Origin: Pedobacter ginsenosidimutans
GTDB lineage: Bacteria; Bacteroidota; Bacteroidia; Sphingobacteriales; Sphingobacteriaceae
Assembly (NCBI RefSeq): GCF_001442625.1
Contig: NZ_LMZQ01000004.1
Coordinates: 1 to 64,000 of the forward strand
Reading direction: 5' to 3'
DNA: 64,000 nt
A program made the position numbers and the translations under genes. Positions 45,423-54,530 of this stretch are shown in pieces (positions within the stretch are counted from its first letter, which is position 1; each line of letters opens with the position of its first letter). The notes beneath the pieces are model-generated. The model did not search any database and had not been told where the DNA came from. It saw nothing but the letters and a program-made list of their open reading frames with translations.

Positions 45423-45930
45423 TTTATTTGAAAACGTGCATACTATGGTTCTTGGCGAGTGAAGCCCTGCCATTCGCTATAGCCCTCATAAAAAATTCGG
45501 GGCTACCGCTGCTGTCAGGTTTATAATGAAAGGACTGCTCCTGAAATGGTGCCCAAAGGCATCTATCCTTGGTATCTAAACCCGATCAAAGTGGTTCCGG
45601 TTCTTCACCGGAAGTAACGGAGAGCGGGACTGAAGCCCGCCAAAAGAACCGGACTGTTCATTTCCCAATCCTAACATTCACGTTTTTTTTATTTGAAAAC
45701 GAACGGCTTGTAGTTCTTGGCAAGTGAAGCCCTGCCATTCGCTATAACCCTCATGAAAAATTCGGGGCTACCGCTGCTGTCAGGTTTATAATGAAAGGTT
45801 TGCTCCTGGCATGGAGCCAAAAGCATTTAACCTTTGTAACTAAACCCGATCGAAGCGAGATGCCGATTCTTCATCGGCAGAAGCGGGAGCGGGACTGAAA
45901 CCCGCCAAAAGAACCGGACTGTTCATTTCC
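45423..45930. repeat. 265-bp tandem repeat, two copies, related to the left-edge array
   Basis: Unit one runs 45423-45687, unit two 45688-45930, both starting 'tttatttgaaaacg'. Each ends in a block with 'aaacccgatc', a hairpin of 7 bp (45595-45601 with 45607-45613, and 45861-45867 with 45873-45879, loop TCTTC), then a second hairpin GCGGG/CCCGC (45624-45640 and 45889-45905) and 'ggactgttcatttcc'. The same block occurs at 1-552, 553-700 and 35.3 kb. Base changes in the stems are compensated. No gene is seen. Confidence 0.85.
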
Positions 45931-46077
45931 AAAAAACTGTTGTAATTGTTGAGCATAAATCTTTCCACGCCTCCACTCCTGCTAAAATATTGAATTTTAA
46001 AGATCCTTCACTGCGCTCAGGATGACAAAAAATAGCGGTATGATAGATCTCTTCTAGTTAGTCGGAATTTGCAATCC
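45931..46077. other. short REP-like pieces before the DUF1345 gene
   Basis: No gene. It contains 'aagatccttcactgcgctca' followed by 'ggatgac' (reverse relative of the 'gtcatcctgag' motif) and 'agtcggaatttgcaatcc' (46057-46074), also seen near 36976. These are dispersed motifs. Confidence 0.5.
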
Positions 46078-46749
46078 TTATTTGCTTAACCCTGCCAATG
46101 CATTAATGGTTAAGGCTACAATAACCGTATTGAAGATAAAGGCAATTAAACTGTGCAGCAGCGAAAGTCTTCTAATCTTTCGATCAGAAATTTCTACATC
46201 CGAAACCTGGAAAGTCATGCCGAGCACGAAAGAAAAATAGGCGAAATCGATAAAATCAGGTTCATCATCGCCTGGAAATTCAAGTCCTGCTCCTTTTTTG
46301 TTTGAATGTCCTTTCTTACTATCGCCGTAATAAAGATGTGCATAACGCATGCTAAAAGTGGTATGCACCAAAAACCACGATAAAAACATACCTGTTATGG
46401 CCACTACCAGATCGATTGGCTCAATATCCTTATTAATTAACAGCAAAATTACCGCAAGTAAACCCGCAAAAGTAGATACTACCACAATGCCAAAAATTTC
46501 GCCCCGCGTTTCATCCTGCATTTTGGCCTTAAGATGGGTCTCGGCTGCAGAAGTATGAAAAAACATATACCAGTGCAGCGTAATCAGGATTAAACAAAAT
46601 ATATCCCAGCCGAACATGATGTGTGTAAGTACACTCATTTTAAAAAAAAACGAAACCAAATAAAAAGTAATCCCTAAAAAAAGACTAATCAACAAAATAA
46701 ACAGCGCTGACCGTTTTTGGATACCTTCTAATTTCGGTTCGATTTCCAT
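46078..46749 (-). CDS. DUF1345 family membrane protein
   Basis: 223 residues with five or six helices and the DUF1345 layout ('MFGWDIFCLILITLHWYMFF', 'PDFIDFAYFSFVLGMTFQVSDVEISDRKIRRLSLLHS'). Function is unknown; the 'DFAYFSF..GMTFQVSD' block is the family mark. It is separated by only 3 bp from the methyltransferase gene on the same strand, so they are probably cotranscribed. Confidence 0.85.
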   Translation of the reverse strand: MEIEPKLEGIQKRSALFILLISLFLGITFYLVSFFFKMSVLTHIMFGWDIFCLILITLHWYMFFHTSAAETHLKAKMQDETRGEIFGIVVVSTFAGLLAVILLLINKDIEPIDLVVAITGMFLSWFLVHTTFSMRYAHLYYGDSKKGHSNKKGAGLEFPGDDEPDFIDFAYFSFVLGMTFQVSDVEISDRKIRRLSLLHSLIAFIFNTVIVALTINALAGLSK

Positions 46750-46752
46750 TTT

Positions 46753-47535
46753 CTAAAATTTAAGCTTAAAGTGTTCTTTTGCCTGTCCTTTTTTAAAGTA
46801 AACCAGGCCGATCCAGAACAAATCTACGGTTACGGTAACATCAGGATGGTTTTTAATTTCAGCCCAGGCTTCTTTCATACCTTCGCTCCAATAAATATCG
46901 TCAAAAATCAGCAGTGAATCTTCATTAATTTTAGGCAAACACCAGTTAAAATAATTCAGGGTAGCATCCTTGCGGTGGTTACCATCAATGTAAACGAAAT
47001 CTAAACTTGACTGTTTGGCAATAATATCGGGTAAGATCAAATCAAAATTGCCCACATGAAGCTCGATATTCTCTAAATTTAAATCCTCGAAATTTTTCTT
47101 CGCCACCTCTGCCGTTTGCGGACAACCTTCTATGGTAATTACTTCTGTATTAGCACTTGTTGTGGCCAGATAAGCCGTTGTAATGCCAAGACAAGTGCCT
47201 AATTCTATAGCACTTTTAGGATTTGTATTTTTTGCCAAGCGATAAATCAGTTTGGCCAAGCGTGGACTTTTCAAGGCATTCTTCGCGATCTGACTTACCT
47301 TTTTTGTATGGTTCTTATTAAGGTGAGAACCCGCACCAAGGTCTGTAACAGTGATTATCGAATCGTCATTAAAAAGTTTTTTTCGTTGTTCTTCTATATT
47401 TTTGTATTCAGATTTGTCGGTAAAATCGTAAATTACCTCATCAGCGAGCTTGTACACGAATGGTGAGTGCGTTCCATGTCGGCTTTTTGCTGTTAAACGG
47501 TGTTTAAGGTAATCTGTAATAAATTGAAATAGCAT
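46753..47535 (-). CDS. class I SAM-dependent methyltransferase
   Basis: 260 residues from the ATG at 47535; the frame extends to a GTG (47559) that is less likely. Motif I is 'AIELGTCLGITTAYLA' (about residues 110-125), followed by 'VITIEGCPQTAEVAKKNF' and 'DFVYIDGNHRKDATLNYF', the pattern of Methyltransf_24 (PF13578). The N-terminal 'LKHRLTAKSRHGTHSPFVYKLAD' is common in Bacteroidota homologues. Substrate is unknown. It is divergent from the SirB1-like gene. Confidence 0.87.
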   Translation of the reverse strand: MLFQFITDYLKHRLTAKSRHGTHSPFVYKLADEVIYDFTDKSEYKNIEEQRKKLFNDDSIITVTDLGAGSHLNKNHTKKVSQIAKNALKSPRLAKLIYRLAKNTNPKSAIELGTCLGITTAYLATTSANTEVITIEGCPQTAEVAKKNFEDLNLENIELHVGNFDLILPDIIAKQSSLDFVYIDGNHRKDATLNYFNWCLPKINEDSLLIFDDIYWSEGMKEAWAEIKNHPDVTVTVDLFWIGLVYFKKGQAKEHFKLKF

Positions 47536-47579
47536 AATATTGCAAAAGTAATTAAACACTGCAAACGTAGGTATGTTTT

Positions 47580-48443
47580 ATGGAAAATAACGCAGAGATA
47601 AGTGCTTTAGTAAAATTGTTGGATGATCCTGACGAGGAAGTTTTCCATCATGTAGAAAAGAAACTGCTTGAATATGGCGGCGAAGTAGTACTTTTTTTAG
47701 AAAATGCCTGGGAACAGTCTTTCGATGGCTTGTTGCAGGAGCGAATTGAAAATATTGTTCATCAGATCCAATTTAAAACGGTTAAAGAAGATTTAAGCTT
47801 ATGGTATTTAAGCGGTGCTTTTGATTTATTACAAGGCGCTTTGATTATTAACCGGTACCAATATCCGGATTTAGATGAGCAAAAGGTAATTAACCAGATG
47901 GAAGAAATTAAAAGAGATATCTGGTTGGGCCTTCAGTACGAAATGAGCTCGGTTGAAAAAGTGAAACTGATCAATCACGTTTTATATCAACAATATGGTT
48001 TTGGTGGCAATACCAAAAACCATCACGACCCTCAAAATTCTTATTTAAACCAGGTTTTAGAAAGTAAAAAGGGTAATCAGATTTCGCTGGCCATTATCTA
48101 TTCAACCCTGGCACAGAAATTAGATCTTCCTGTTTATGGAATAAATTTGCCGCAGCACTTTATTTTGGGTTATATAGACGACAGCAAGCAGGAAGGAAGC
48201 GAATATGGCGTACTTTTTTACATCAATGCTTTTAACCGTGGTAATATCTTCGGCAAACATGATGTTGATCAGTTTCTGCGCCAGCTTAATTTAGAGGCCC
48301 TGCCCGAATATTACAGACCTTGCAGCAATACCGATATTATCCGCCGGGTAATCAGAAACCTGATTTCGGCTTATGAAAATGCAGGAGCTACCGATAAAGT
48401 TGCCGAATTGAACGAACTTCAAGATATTATTGCCGAAAAATAG
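47580..48443 (+). CDS. SirB1-like transglutaminase-fold protein
   Basis: 287 residues, matching the SirB1/transglut_core2 family (PF13369): 'LYQQYGFGGNTKNHHDPQNSYLNQVLESKKGNQISLAIIYSTLA' and 'VYGINLPQHFILGYID'. Cytoplasmic, no signal peptide. Family members have the fold of papain-like transglutaminases but no proven enzyme activity. It is divergent from the methyltransferase gene and 15 bp before the chitinase gene, so may share a transcript with it. Confidence 0.85.
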   Translation: MENNAEISALVKLLDDPDEEVFHHVEKKLLEYGGEVVLFLENAWEQSFDGLLQERIENIVHQIQFKTVKEDLSLWYLSGAFDLLQGALIINRYQYPDLDEQKVINQMEEIKRDIWLGLQYEMSSVEKVKLINHVLYQQYGFGGNTKNHHDPQNSYLNQVLESKKGNQISLAIIYSTLAQKLDLPVYGINLPQHFILGYIDDSKQEGSEYGVLFYINAFNRGNIFGKHDVDQFLRQLNLEALPEYYRPCSNTDIIRRVIRNLISAYENAGATDKVAELNELQDIIAEK

Positions 48444-48457
48444 TTTACCTAGATCCC

Positions 48458-49579
48458 ATGCACAAAAGAAAGCTTATCGCCCCTACTGTACTGTTCTGCA
48501 TTACAGCCATCATCTCCTTATCATTTTTAAGTATCCAATCAAAAGCCCAAAAAACAGTTAAACCAAACGTTATTGCCTATTACACGGGGCAAAATTCGGT
48601 GATCGATAGCTTTCCGATCGAAAAACTGAGTCACCTGATCTACAGTTTTGGGCACTTAAAGGGCGATAGCTTAAACATTAACTCGGCTAAAGATTCTGCG
48701 CTGATTACCAAAATGGTCGACTTAAAGAAACGCAATCCCGATTTAAAGGTGATGATTGCAATGGGTGGTTGGAGTGCCTGCAAAGATTGTTCGGAGGTTT
48801 TCAGCAGGGCTGACGGAAGAAAAACATTTGCCAAAACCACTAAAGAAATACTCGATTTTTTCCATGCCGATGGTATAGACATTGATTGGGAATACCCGGC
48901 AGTAGCTGGCTTTCCCGGACATCGATATACTGTAGATGATAAGTATAACTTCACCTTATTGATTAAAGAACTGCGTAAAAAACTGGGCAAAAAGGCCGAA
49001 ATAAGTTTTGCAGCAGGTGGTACAAAAAACTGCATCGATTCTTGTTTTGAATGGGATAAAGTAATGCCGTTGGTAAACCGGGTTAATGTTATGAGCTACG
49101 ATCTGGTAAGCGGATATGCAACACAAAGCGGCCACCATACCCCCTTGTATGCTACCACTCAACAATCTTTATCAGGCGATTACGCTGTAAAAGCTTTAAT
49201 CGGTTTAGGCGTACCCGCACAAAAAATTGCATTAGGGGCAGCATTTTACGCCCGTATTTTTGAAAACACTGTTGATGCAAACCAGGGATTATACCAGCCT
49301 ACCAAATTTTTAAGCGGTGTTTCTTTTAAGGATTTTAAAAAGCGGTTCAATACAGAAAATGGCTATACTTATTATTGGGACGAGAAAGCCAAAGCTCCAT
49401 ACTATTATAATCCACAAACAAAATACCTCGCCACTTTTGATGATCCTAAATCAATTTCATTAAAAACTAAATACGTAATCGATCAAAAATTAAATGGCAT
49501 TATGTTCTGGGAATTAACAGATGATGCTTATACCGATGGACTATTGGATGTAATCGACAAAACGATAAAAGGATTATAG
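48458..49579 (+). CDS. secreted glycoside hydrolase family 18 (chitinase-like)
   Basis: 373 residues with a signal peptide (about 1-30). The GH18 barrel is clear, with the catalytic motif DGIDIDWEYP (138-147; acid/base Glu145) and 'VMIAMGGWSACK' (SxGG-like) before it. 'KALIGLGVPAQKIALGAAFYAR' and the terminal 'GIMFWELTDDA' complete the fold. It should cleave beta-1,4-linked N-acetylglucosamine chains such as chitin. Its stop overlaps the convergent CAP-domain gene by 6 bp. Confidence 0.93.
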   Translation: MHKRKLIAPTVLFCITAIISLSFLSIQSKAQKTVKPNVIAYYTGQNSVIDSFPIEKLSHLIYSFGHLKGDSLNINSAKDSALITKMVDLKKRNPDLKVMIAMGGWSACKDCSEVFSRADGRKTFAKTTKEILDFFHADGIDIDWEYPAVAGFPGHRYTVDDKYNFTLLIKELRKKLGKKAEISFAAGGTKNCIDSCFEWDKVMPLVNRVNVMSYDLVSGYATQSGHHTPLYATTQQSLSGDYAVKALIGLGVPAQKIALGAAFYARIFENTVDANQGLYQPTKFLSGVSFKDFKKRFNTENGYTYYWDEKAKAPYYYNPQTKYLATFDDPKSISLKTKYVIDQKLNGIMFWELTDDAYTDGLLDVIDKTIKGL

Positions 49580-50056
49580 TGGACTACCAAAGGTTACCAC
49601 CCAGTAATTTTGGGCCATGCCTACACCCGCTTCTTTACTTTTAGCATCCATCATGGCTTTACAATGGCTTACACTATTTTTCCATGCCGTAATTACCTGA
49701 TCTGCCTGACTATATCCCTTAGCTAAATTTTCTGCTTTAAAATCACCTGTATAACCTGCATTTAATGCCCGCTCTGCAGGGGTACCGCCTTCAGGAGATA
49801 AATGATCAAAATAGTTTTGTTGTGCCATATCTTTGGCATGAGTTATTGCGGCATTTTGCAGTTGGTTATTTAATGATAAGGTGGGTACTGGGGGCATGTA
49901 TGCTGTACCACAATTACACCCACTTCGCCTTAGGAGATTAATTTTAGCAATTACCAAATTAACATCATCCTCTGGCACAGCCACTTCGTCCTTTTTACAC
50001 TGCGCAAATAAAATGCAGAGCAGTATACAGGCAAACATGCATAGGCATTTTTTCAT
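49574..50056 (-). CDS. CAP-domain (SCP/PR-1-like) lipoprotein
   Basis: 160 residues, lipobox FAQC (Cys20). It has the CAP domain with 'LSLNNQLQNAAITHAKDMAQQNYFDHLSPEGG', 'AGYTGDFKAENLAKGYSQADQVITAWKNS' and 'GVGMAQNYWVVTFG'. The conserved His/Glu pair of the CAP cleft is present in 'DHLSPEGGTPAER' and 'AENLA'. Role unknown; lipid or polysaccharide binding is suggested for the family. It is 69 bp downstream of GH16 with a terminator between. Confidence 0.9.
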   Translation of the reverse strand: MKKCLCMFACILLCILFAQCKKDEVAVPEDDVNLVIAKINLLRRSGCNCGTAYMPPVPTLSLNNQLQNAAITHAKDMAQQNYFDHLSPEGGTPAERALNAGYTGDFKAENLAKGYSQADQVITAWKNSVSHCKAMMDAKSKEAGVGMAQNYWVVTFGSPL

Positions 50057-50072
50057 ATTTATTTTATGCTAC

Positions 50073-50104
50073 AAAAGGAGGCAGCTATAAAGCTACCTCC
50101 AAAA
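50073..50104 (-). terminator. terminator of the GH16 gene
   Basis: GGAGG (50077-50081) and AGCT (50083-50086) pair with AGCT (50091-50094) and CCTCC (50096-50100) around ATAA with one mismatch. A-rich flanks give a T-run on the minus strand. Confidence 0.8.
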
Positions 50105-50125
50105 GTGATGTTTATTTTTTATAAA

Positions 50126-50953
50126 CTAAAAAGCTCTTTCTCTACCCATATAAACATTTTTACCTGTGTAGAAAGTATTGCCAGAGGGGCCTGGAGAGCC
50201 ACTATCGCCTTCCATTTGCATATTGATAATTAGCCACATTGGTTTATTTACCGAATTACTCATGGTATGCTTGGCTACCCAAACATTATCGATATAATAA
50301 TGGCAATCTACATCTGTTGCACTTACCTTATTGTACCAACATTTGTAATTATGGTAGGAACCCGCATTAGAAACCGTTGTGAGTTTATTCTCCCAACCAC
50401 CGTCATAAGTATTCTGCCAATTTGTGTTATTGCCTTTAAACTCCATGATATCACTTTCAGGTGGCCATGAATTAACGCCGGTAATCCAAAAAGCAGGCCA
50501 GGTTCCTTTACTGGTTGGTACAGCAAAATCGCCAGAAATGGTATAACTAGGAAACTGATCGTTAATTATAACCTGTTGTTTGGCATAACAAGCGCCTGAA
50601 TTGTACCAAATAGCAATATTGGTAAAACCGTTAGCCGTACTGTTTCCTGGCGATGAAGCCAGGCGGGTAGCTTTAATGGTGAGTACACCTCCGCTTAACG
50701 AGAGCTGGTTATGGTTTGAGGTACTCCCAACCATGCGGGCAGAACCATTATGATCGGCACCCCAGGGATAATTATAATTCCACTGTGCCTCAAAATTAGT
50801 ATAGTTGGCAAGAGAATTACCATCTATTAATGTTTCCCAGGCTTTAACCTGTCCGTTTTCTTGTTTAACTTCTTCTTTCTCTTTCTTACAAGATAAAAGT
50901 GATACAAACATGCATGTAAATAACATACACCATTTCATTTTTTCATTTCTCAT
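50126..50953 (-). CDS. glycoside hydrolase family 16 lipoprotein
   Basis: 275 residues, lipobox LLSC (Cys22). The catalytic motif ExDxxE is 'PPESDIMEF' with Glu166 (nucleophile), Asp168 and Glu171 (acid/base). The surrounding beta-sandwich reads 'GTWPAFWITGVNSWPPESDIMEFKG', 'GSYHNYKCWY' and 'WLIINMQMEG'. Members cut beta-1,3/1,4-glucans or agars; the exact substrate cannot be read here. It is likely surface-exposed. Start ATG 50953. Confidence 0.92.
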   Translation of the reverse strand: MRNEKMKWCMLFTCMFVSLLSCKKEKEEVKQENGQVKAWETLIDGNSLANYTNFEAQWNYNYPWGADHNGSARMVGSTSNHNQLSLSGGVLTIKATRLASSPGNSTANGFTNIAIWYNSGACYAKQQVIINDQFPSYTISGDFAVPTSKGTWPAFWITGVNSWPPESDIMEFKGNNTNWQNTYDGGWENKLTTVSNAGSYHNYKCWYNKVSATDVDCHYYIDNVWVAKHTMSNSVNKPMWLIINMQMEGDSGSPGPSGNTFYTGKNVYMGRERAF

Positions 50954-51300
50954 TTTTTTTGAATTTGGTAAATATTTGGTTAATTGTAAGGCATTAGGAT
51001 ATGATCAATCAGCTGTAAATCAATAATTAATAAACAAAAAAGGTTTCAGCGAACACTGTATGGGAGACAAGGTTAGTTGATATTTTTTCATAAGATTTGG
51101 TTAGGCTACAAACATAATTTCAATTTTAAAATTGACATGCTTGTAAGCAAAGATATACGCAGACTGATCAAAAAATAAGGGGCTAAATCGTAAAAAAAGA
51201 GTGGTAAAATGATCGTTTTTGCATCAATTTTTCTTAATATGTTTTTTTTCTGTTTCTGAACGTTTAGCTGTTTAATTTTGTTGACGGCTAAAAATCCCAC
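50954..51300. other. non-coding stretch upstream of the GH16 gene
   Basis: About 350 bp of AT-rich sequence between the GH16 start and the terminator of the YD-like lipoprotein. One short reading frame on the minus strand has no features of a protein. No repeats or RNA signals were seen. Confidence 0.6.
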
Positions 51301-51337
51301 AAAAACAAAAGCCTGATCACGGTCTATGATCAGGCTT
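51301..51337 (-). terminator. terminator of the YD-like lipoprotein gene
   Basis: AAGCCTGATCA (51309-51319) and TGATCAGGCTT (51327-51337) pair perfectly over 11 bp; 'aaaaacaaaa' to the left gives a U-rich tail on the minus strand. It is 46 bp past the gene stop. Confidence 0.88.
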
Positions 51338-51382
51338 CTTCTATTTTTCTACCTTTATTATAGGTCTTATTTAAGATATTGT

Positions 51383-52198
51383 CTATTTACAATTATATAC
51401 CAAATTAAAAATTGCAGAAGATTCGTTTAATATTGTTCCGTCATCCAATTTCTGTTCACTTTTTACTGAAGTATATATTGCATTTCCTTTAGCATCAAAT
51501 TTATAACTGTAATCAGAAACCAGCTGACCACCTAAGTTTGATAAACGTTGTATAGATTTTATGACTACATTTTTAGAATGTTTACCAAAGTAACCACCAG
51601 GCATATAATCAACAATCACTGAAATTGGATCTGACGTTTCATATGGATTAACAGCTAATTGACTTGAGTATTCGTATGTGGTTGTTTCTATTTCGCCATC
51701 TTCAGCATAGGTAATTTTGCTTTGTGTCAGGTTCCCATTCGAATAAGTAAGTTCGGCAGTAGAATTTAAATTCTTATCTAAATAACTCTTTATTACACTT
51801 AGGTAACCATCAGCATTATAAGTATACGTTCTGGTTACCGGAAGGCTGACACCATTTACATTAAAAAAATCCGAATTATAGCTCGAAATGGCTTTCCCAC
51901 CAGAGATGGTTAGTTCTGTTCTTTCGCCGTCAGGTAACACACCCGTAATTTTTGTTTCAGTATAGGTATATATCCTGCTTTCGCCACCACTGGTAGCTTT
52001 ACTCAGTTTACCAGATGCATCATAAACATAGTTAATGGTATATTGGCCCAATATCCCCAAATCAGCATTCACTGTAGTAAGTTTGCAGCCATTTCCATTA
52101 GGATCGGGCTTGGCATTCCAATTAATTTCTTTTTTACAACTTGCTATTGATATGATAGCAATAAAAGCTACCATAACATATTTAATTGTTTTTTGCAT
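51383..52198 (-). CDS. lipoprotein with YD-like repeats, unknown function
   Basis: 271 residues, lipobox IASC (Cys21), then a region with tyrosine-aspartate-type strands ('INYVYDASGKLSKATSG', 'RTYTYNADGYLSVIKSYLD', 'SYKFDAKGNAIYTS'). This is typical of secreted Bacteroidota lipoproteins of the DUF4595 type. Function is unknown. It lies 40 bp after the esterase gene on the same strand and ends with a strong terminator. Confidence 0.78.
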   Translation of the reverse strand: MQKTIKYVMVAFIAIISIASCKKEINWNAKPDPNGNGCKLTTVNADLGILGQYTINYVYDASGKLSKATSGGESRIYTYTETKITGVLPDGERTELTISGGKAISSYNSDFFNVNGVSLPVTRTYTYNADGYLSVIKSYLDKNLNSTAELTYSNGNLTQSKITYAEDGEIETTTYEYSSQLAVNPYETSDPISVIVDYMPGGYFGKHSKNVVIKSIQRLSNLGGQLVSDYSYKFDAKGNAIYTSVKSEQKLDDGTILNESSAIFNLVYNCK

Positions 52199-52238
52199 TA
52201 AAATTTCTGGTTAAGAGGTTAAAATATCAGCAAAGATA

Positions 52239-53153
52239 TTAAAATTTCTCTCTTTTCATCCAGTCAGCCAACAAGTTAAACCAATCTACATCCGAAGTTC
52301 TGTTGATTAAGCCAAAACCGTGACCACCTTTCTCGTACAGATAAATATCGGTATCTACCTTATTCTGTTTTAACGCTTCGTTCATTAAAATACTATTTTC
52401 GAAAGGAACAGTTTTATCATCTTTAGCATGCACAAAAAAAGTTGGAGGTGTTTTCCTGGTTACATTTTTATTGGCTGAAAAATAGTGTTTTAAACTATCA
52501 GCAGGACTTGGACCCAATAAATTCTTCATCGTACCAGTGTGCACAGATTCTTCAAAACTGATTACAGGATAAATTAATGCAGCGAAATTTGGCCTAAGAT
52601 CTATCTTTTCCGGGTCGGCAATTTTTAGATCATTATAATGGGCAACCAAAGTTGAGGCAAAATGCCCCCCCGCTGAAAAACCCATAATTCCAATCTTGTT
52701 GGCTTTAATCCTATACTTTTTTGCATTTTTCCTGATCAGATAAATGGCCTGCTGTGCATCCTGCAATGGGCCATAAGTTTTATCAACCATAATCTGATCG
52801 CTCGGTAAACGGTACTTCAATACAAAAGCGGTAACCCCAATCGCATTAAATCTTTTGGCTACATCGGTTCCTTCATGGCTAAATGCCAAAGCACCGTAAC
52901 CACCGCCCGGGCAAATGATTACTGCAGTTCCTGTTGCGATATTTTTAGGTGCTTCGAAAACTGTAAACGTAGGTACCGAAACTTTGGTAACACTCAGTGT
53001 ACCATTTGCACGTACCTCTGTATTTTCTACATAATCTACAGGTGTAGTTTTAGCGCCAGGAATTTCACCTGAATATAACGGTACAACTTCTTGGGCATTC
53101 GAATAGTTAACTGCCATAAACAATAACATGATAAGGATGGATGATTTTGCCAT
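52239..53153 (-). CDS. secreted alpha/beta hydrolase (esterase)
   Basis: 304 residues with a signal peptide ('YSNAQ'). Oxyanion element 'CPGGGYGALAFSHEG', nucleophile Ser160 in 'GFSAGGH', acid Asp in 'HAKDDKTVPF' and a histidine in 'EKGGHGFGL' give the full triad of an acetyl-xylan-esterase-like enzyme. It probably deacetylates a polysaccharide or other ester outside the cell. It is between prfB (10 bp upstream) and the YD-like lipoprotein. Confidence 0.9.
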   Translation of the reverse strand: MAKSSILIMLLFMAVNYSNAQEVVPLYSGEIPGAKTTPVDYVENTEVRANGTLSVTKVSVPTFTVFEAPKNIATGTAVIICPGGGYGALAFSHEGTDVAKRFNAIGVTAFVLKYRLPSDQIMVDKTYGPLQDAQQAIYLIRKNAKKYRIKANKIGIMGFSAGGHFASTLVAHYNDLKIADPEKIDLRPNFAALIYPVISFEESVHTGTMKNLLGPSPADSLKHYFSANKNVTRKTPPTFFVHAKDDKTVPFENSILMNEALKQNKVDTDIYLYEKGGHGFGLINRTSDVDWFNLLADWMKREKF

Positions 53154-53163
53154 TTGTTTTAGA

Positions 53164-54238
53164 TTAAAATTCCATTAAATATGCTTTTAAAAACCCGTTA
53201 ATATCGCCATTTAAAACCGCATCAGGATTGGAGGTTTGATAATTGGTGCGGTGATCTTTTACCCTTCTATCATCCAGCACATAACTCCTGATCTGCGAGC
53301 CCCATTCGATCTTCTTTTTCGATCCCTCTACCGCAGCAATTGCTTCATTACGTTTCCGTTCCTCAATTTCATATAATTGAGATTTTAATAAACGGATAGC
53401 ATTCTCCTTATTCTGCAACTGCGATCGCGACTCCTGGTTTTTAATAATAATGCCTGAAGGTTTGTGGTATAAACGCACAGCTGTTTCAACTTTGTTTACG
53501 TTCTGTCCGCCTGCTCCACCAGCCCTAAATGTTTCGAATTCTATATCCGCAGGGTTAATATCAATCTGAATGGTATCGTCAACCAGGGGATAAACATAAA
53601 CAGAAGCGAAAGATGTATGCCTACGGGCGTTTGAATCGAATGGAGAAATCCGAACCAAACGATGTACACCATTTTCGCCTTTCAGGTAGCCATATGAGAA
53701 ATCGCCATCAAACTGAAGCGTTACCGATTTTATACCGGCAACCTCCCCTTCCTGGCTGTCCTGTTCGGTAATTTTATAACCATTCTTTTCACCCCACATC
53801 ATATACATGCGCATCAGCATATAGGCCCAATCACAGCTTTCCGTTCCACCAGCTCCGGCAGTAATCTGTAAAACGGCAGAAAGTTGGTCTTCTTTGCTAC
53901 GGAGCATATTTTTAAGTTCCAGTTCTTCTACGGCAGTTTTACTGATCTCGAACTGGTCTTGCAGTTCAGCTTCTGAAGCATCGCCCGATTGAAAAAACTC
54001 AAACATTACCGCAGCATCTTCAACCGCATTATTGGTTTGGTTAAAGCCATCCGTCCATTTTTTCTTTGAACTGATTTCGGCAAGAATTTTTTCTGCTTTT
54101 TTTGGGTCGTCCCAGAAATCGGGCGCCATTGTTAACTTTTCTTCTTCGCGGATGGCGTAAAGTAGCTCATCAACGTCAAAGATACCTCCTCAGCGACGTT
54201 ACTCTGTCCCTTAAATCTTGAATATTTTCTTTGGTCAT
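53164..54238 (-). CDS. prfB: peptide chain release factor 2 with programmed +1 frameshift
   Basis: Translation starts at ATG 54238 with 20 codons ending 'SLRRYL', then meets an in-frame TGA at 54178-54176. Skipping one base (54178) continues '[13 protein letters not shown]' in the main frame to the stop at 53164, giving 357 residues. The site is AGG AGG TAT CTT TGA C, the well-known RF2 autoregulatory slip. The main part has SPF (198-200) for UGA/UAA recognition and the GGQ catalytic loop (243-245, '[10 protein letters not shown]'). It ends translation at UAA and UGA; slow termination at its own TGA raises its level when RF2 is scarce. Confidence 0.95.
54175..54190 (-). promoter_or_regulatory. 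prfB programmed frameshift site
   Basis: The minus strand reads AGGAGG (Shine-Dalgarno-like), TAT, CTT, TGA, C. The Shine-Dalgarno element three bases before the slippery CTT, and C after TGA, are the hallmarks of RF2 autoregulation, not a sequencing error. Confidence 0.93.
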
Positions 54239-54269
54239 GGTAACAAATATAGCAATAATGAGATACTAT

Positions 54270-54530
54270 TAAGGTGACGCTAACCAAAACCTTAACTATC
54301 TTCATTTTTTAGAGTGAGGAAATAACAGTAATCTTTTTATAACTAAGAAATTAAGGTCATTAAAAGGTCTTCGATCAAAACCTTAACTATCTTCGGTTCT
54401 TAATGGTTTGGAAATAATCTAGGCACTTTTACTACTGAGGAATTAAGAACATTAAGAGAACGCTAATCAAAACCTTAACTGTCTTTATTTCTTAATGGTT
54501 TAGAAACATCCAGATACTTTAGTATTAGAT
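54270..54530. repeat. three degenerate tandem copies of about 91 bp
   Basis: The element 'aaaaccttaact' begins at 54286, 54377 and 54469, with spacings of 91 and 92 bp, and the copies share the flanks 'cttaatggttt' and 'aattaag'. Identity is moderate. The rest of the prfB-to-propeller gap (54239-54774) shows no gene; the propeller-gene promoter must lie in its right half. Confidence 0.65.

Noticed and set aside
51106..51300. Short minus-strand frame between GH16 and the YD-like lipoprotein
   Set aside because: No domain, no signal peptide and no plausible start context; the sequence is AT-rich spacer.
54129..54238. prfB start at 54129 or a sequencing error in the upstream frame
   Set aside because: The upstream frame joins the main frame exactly at the known RF2 slippery site, with its Shine-Dalgarno and TGA-C context, so a programmed frameshift explains it better.
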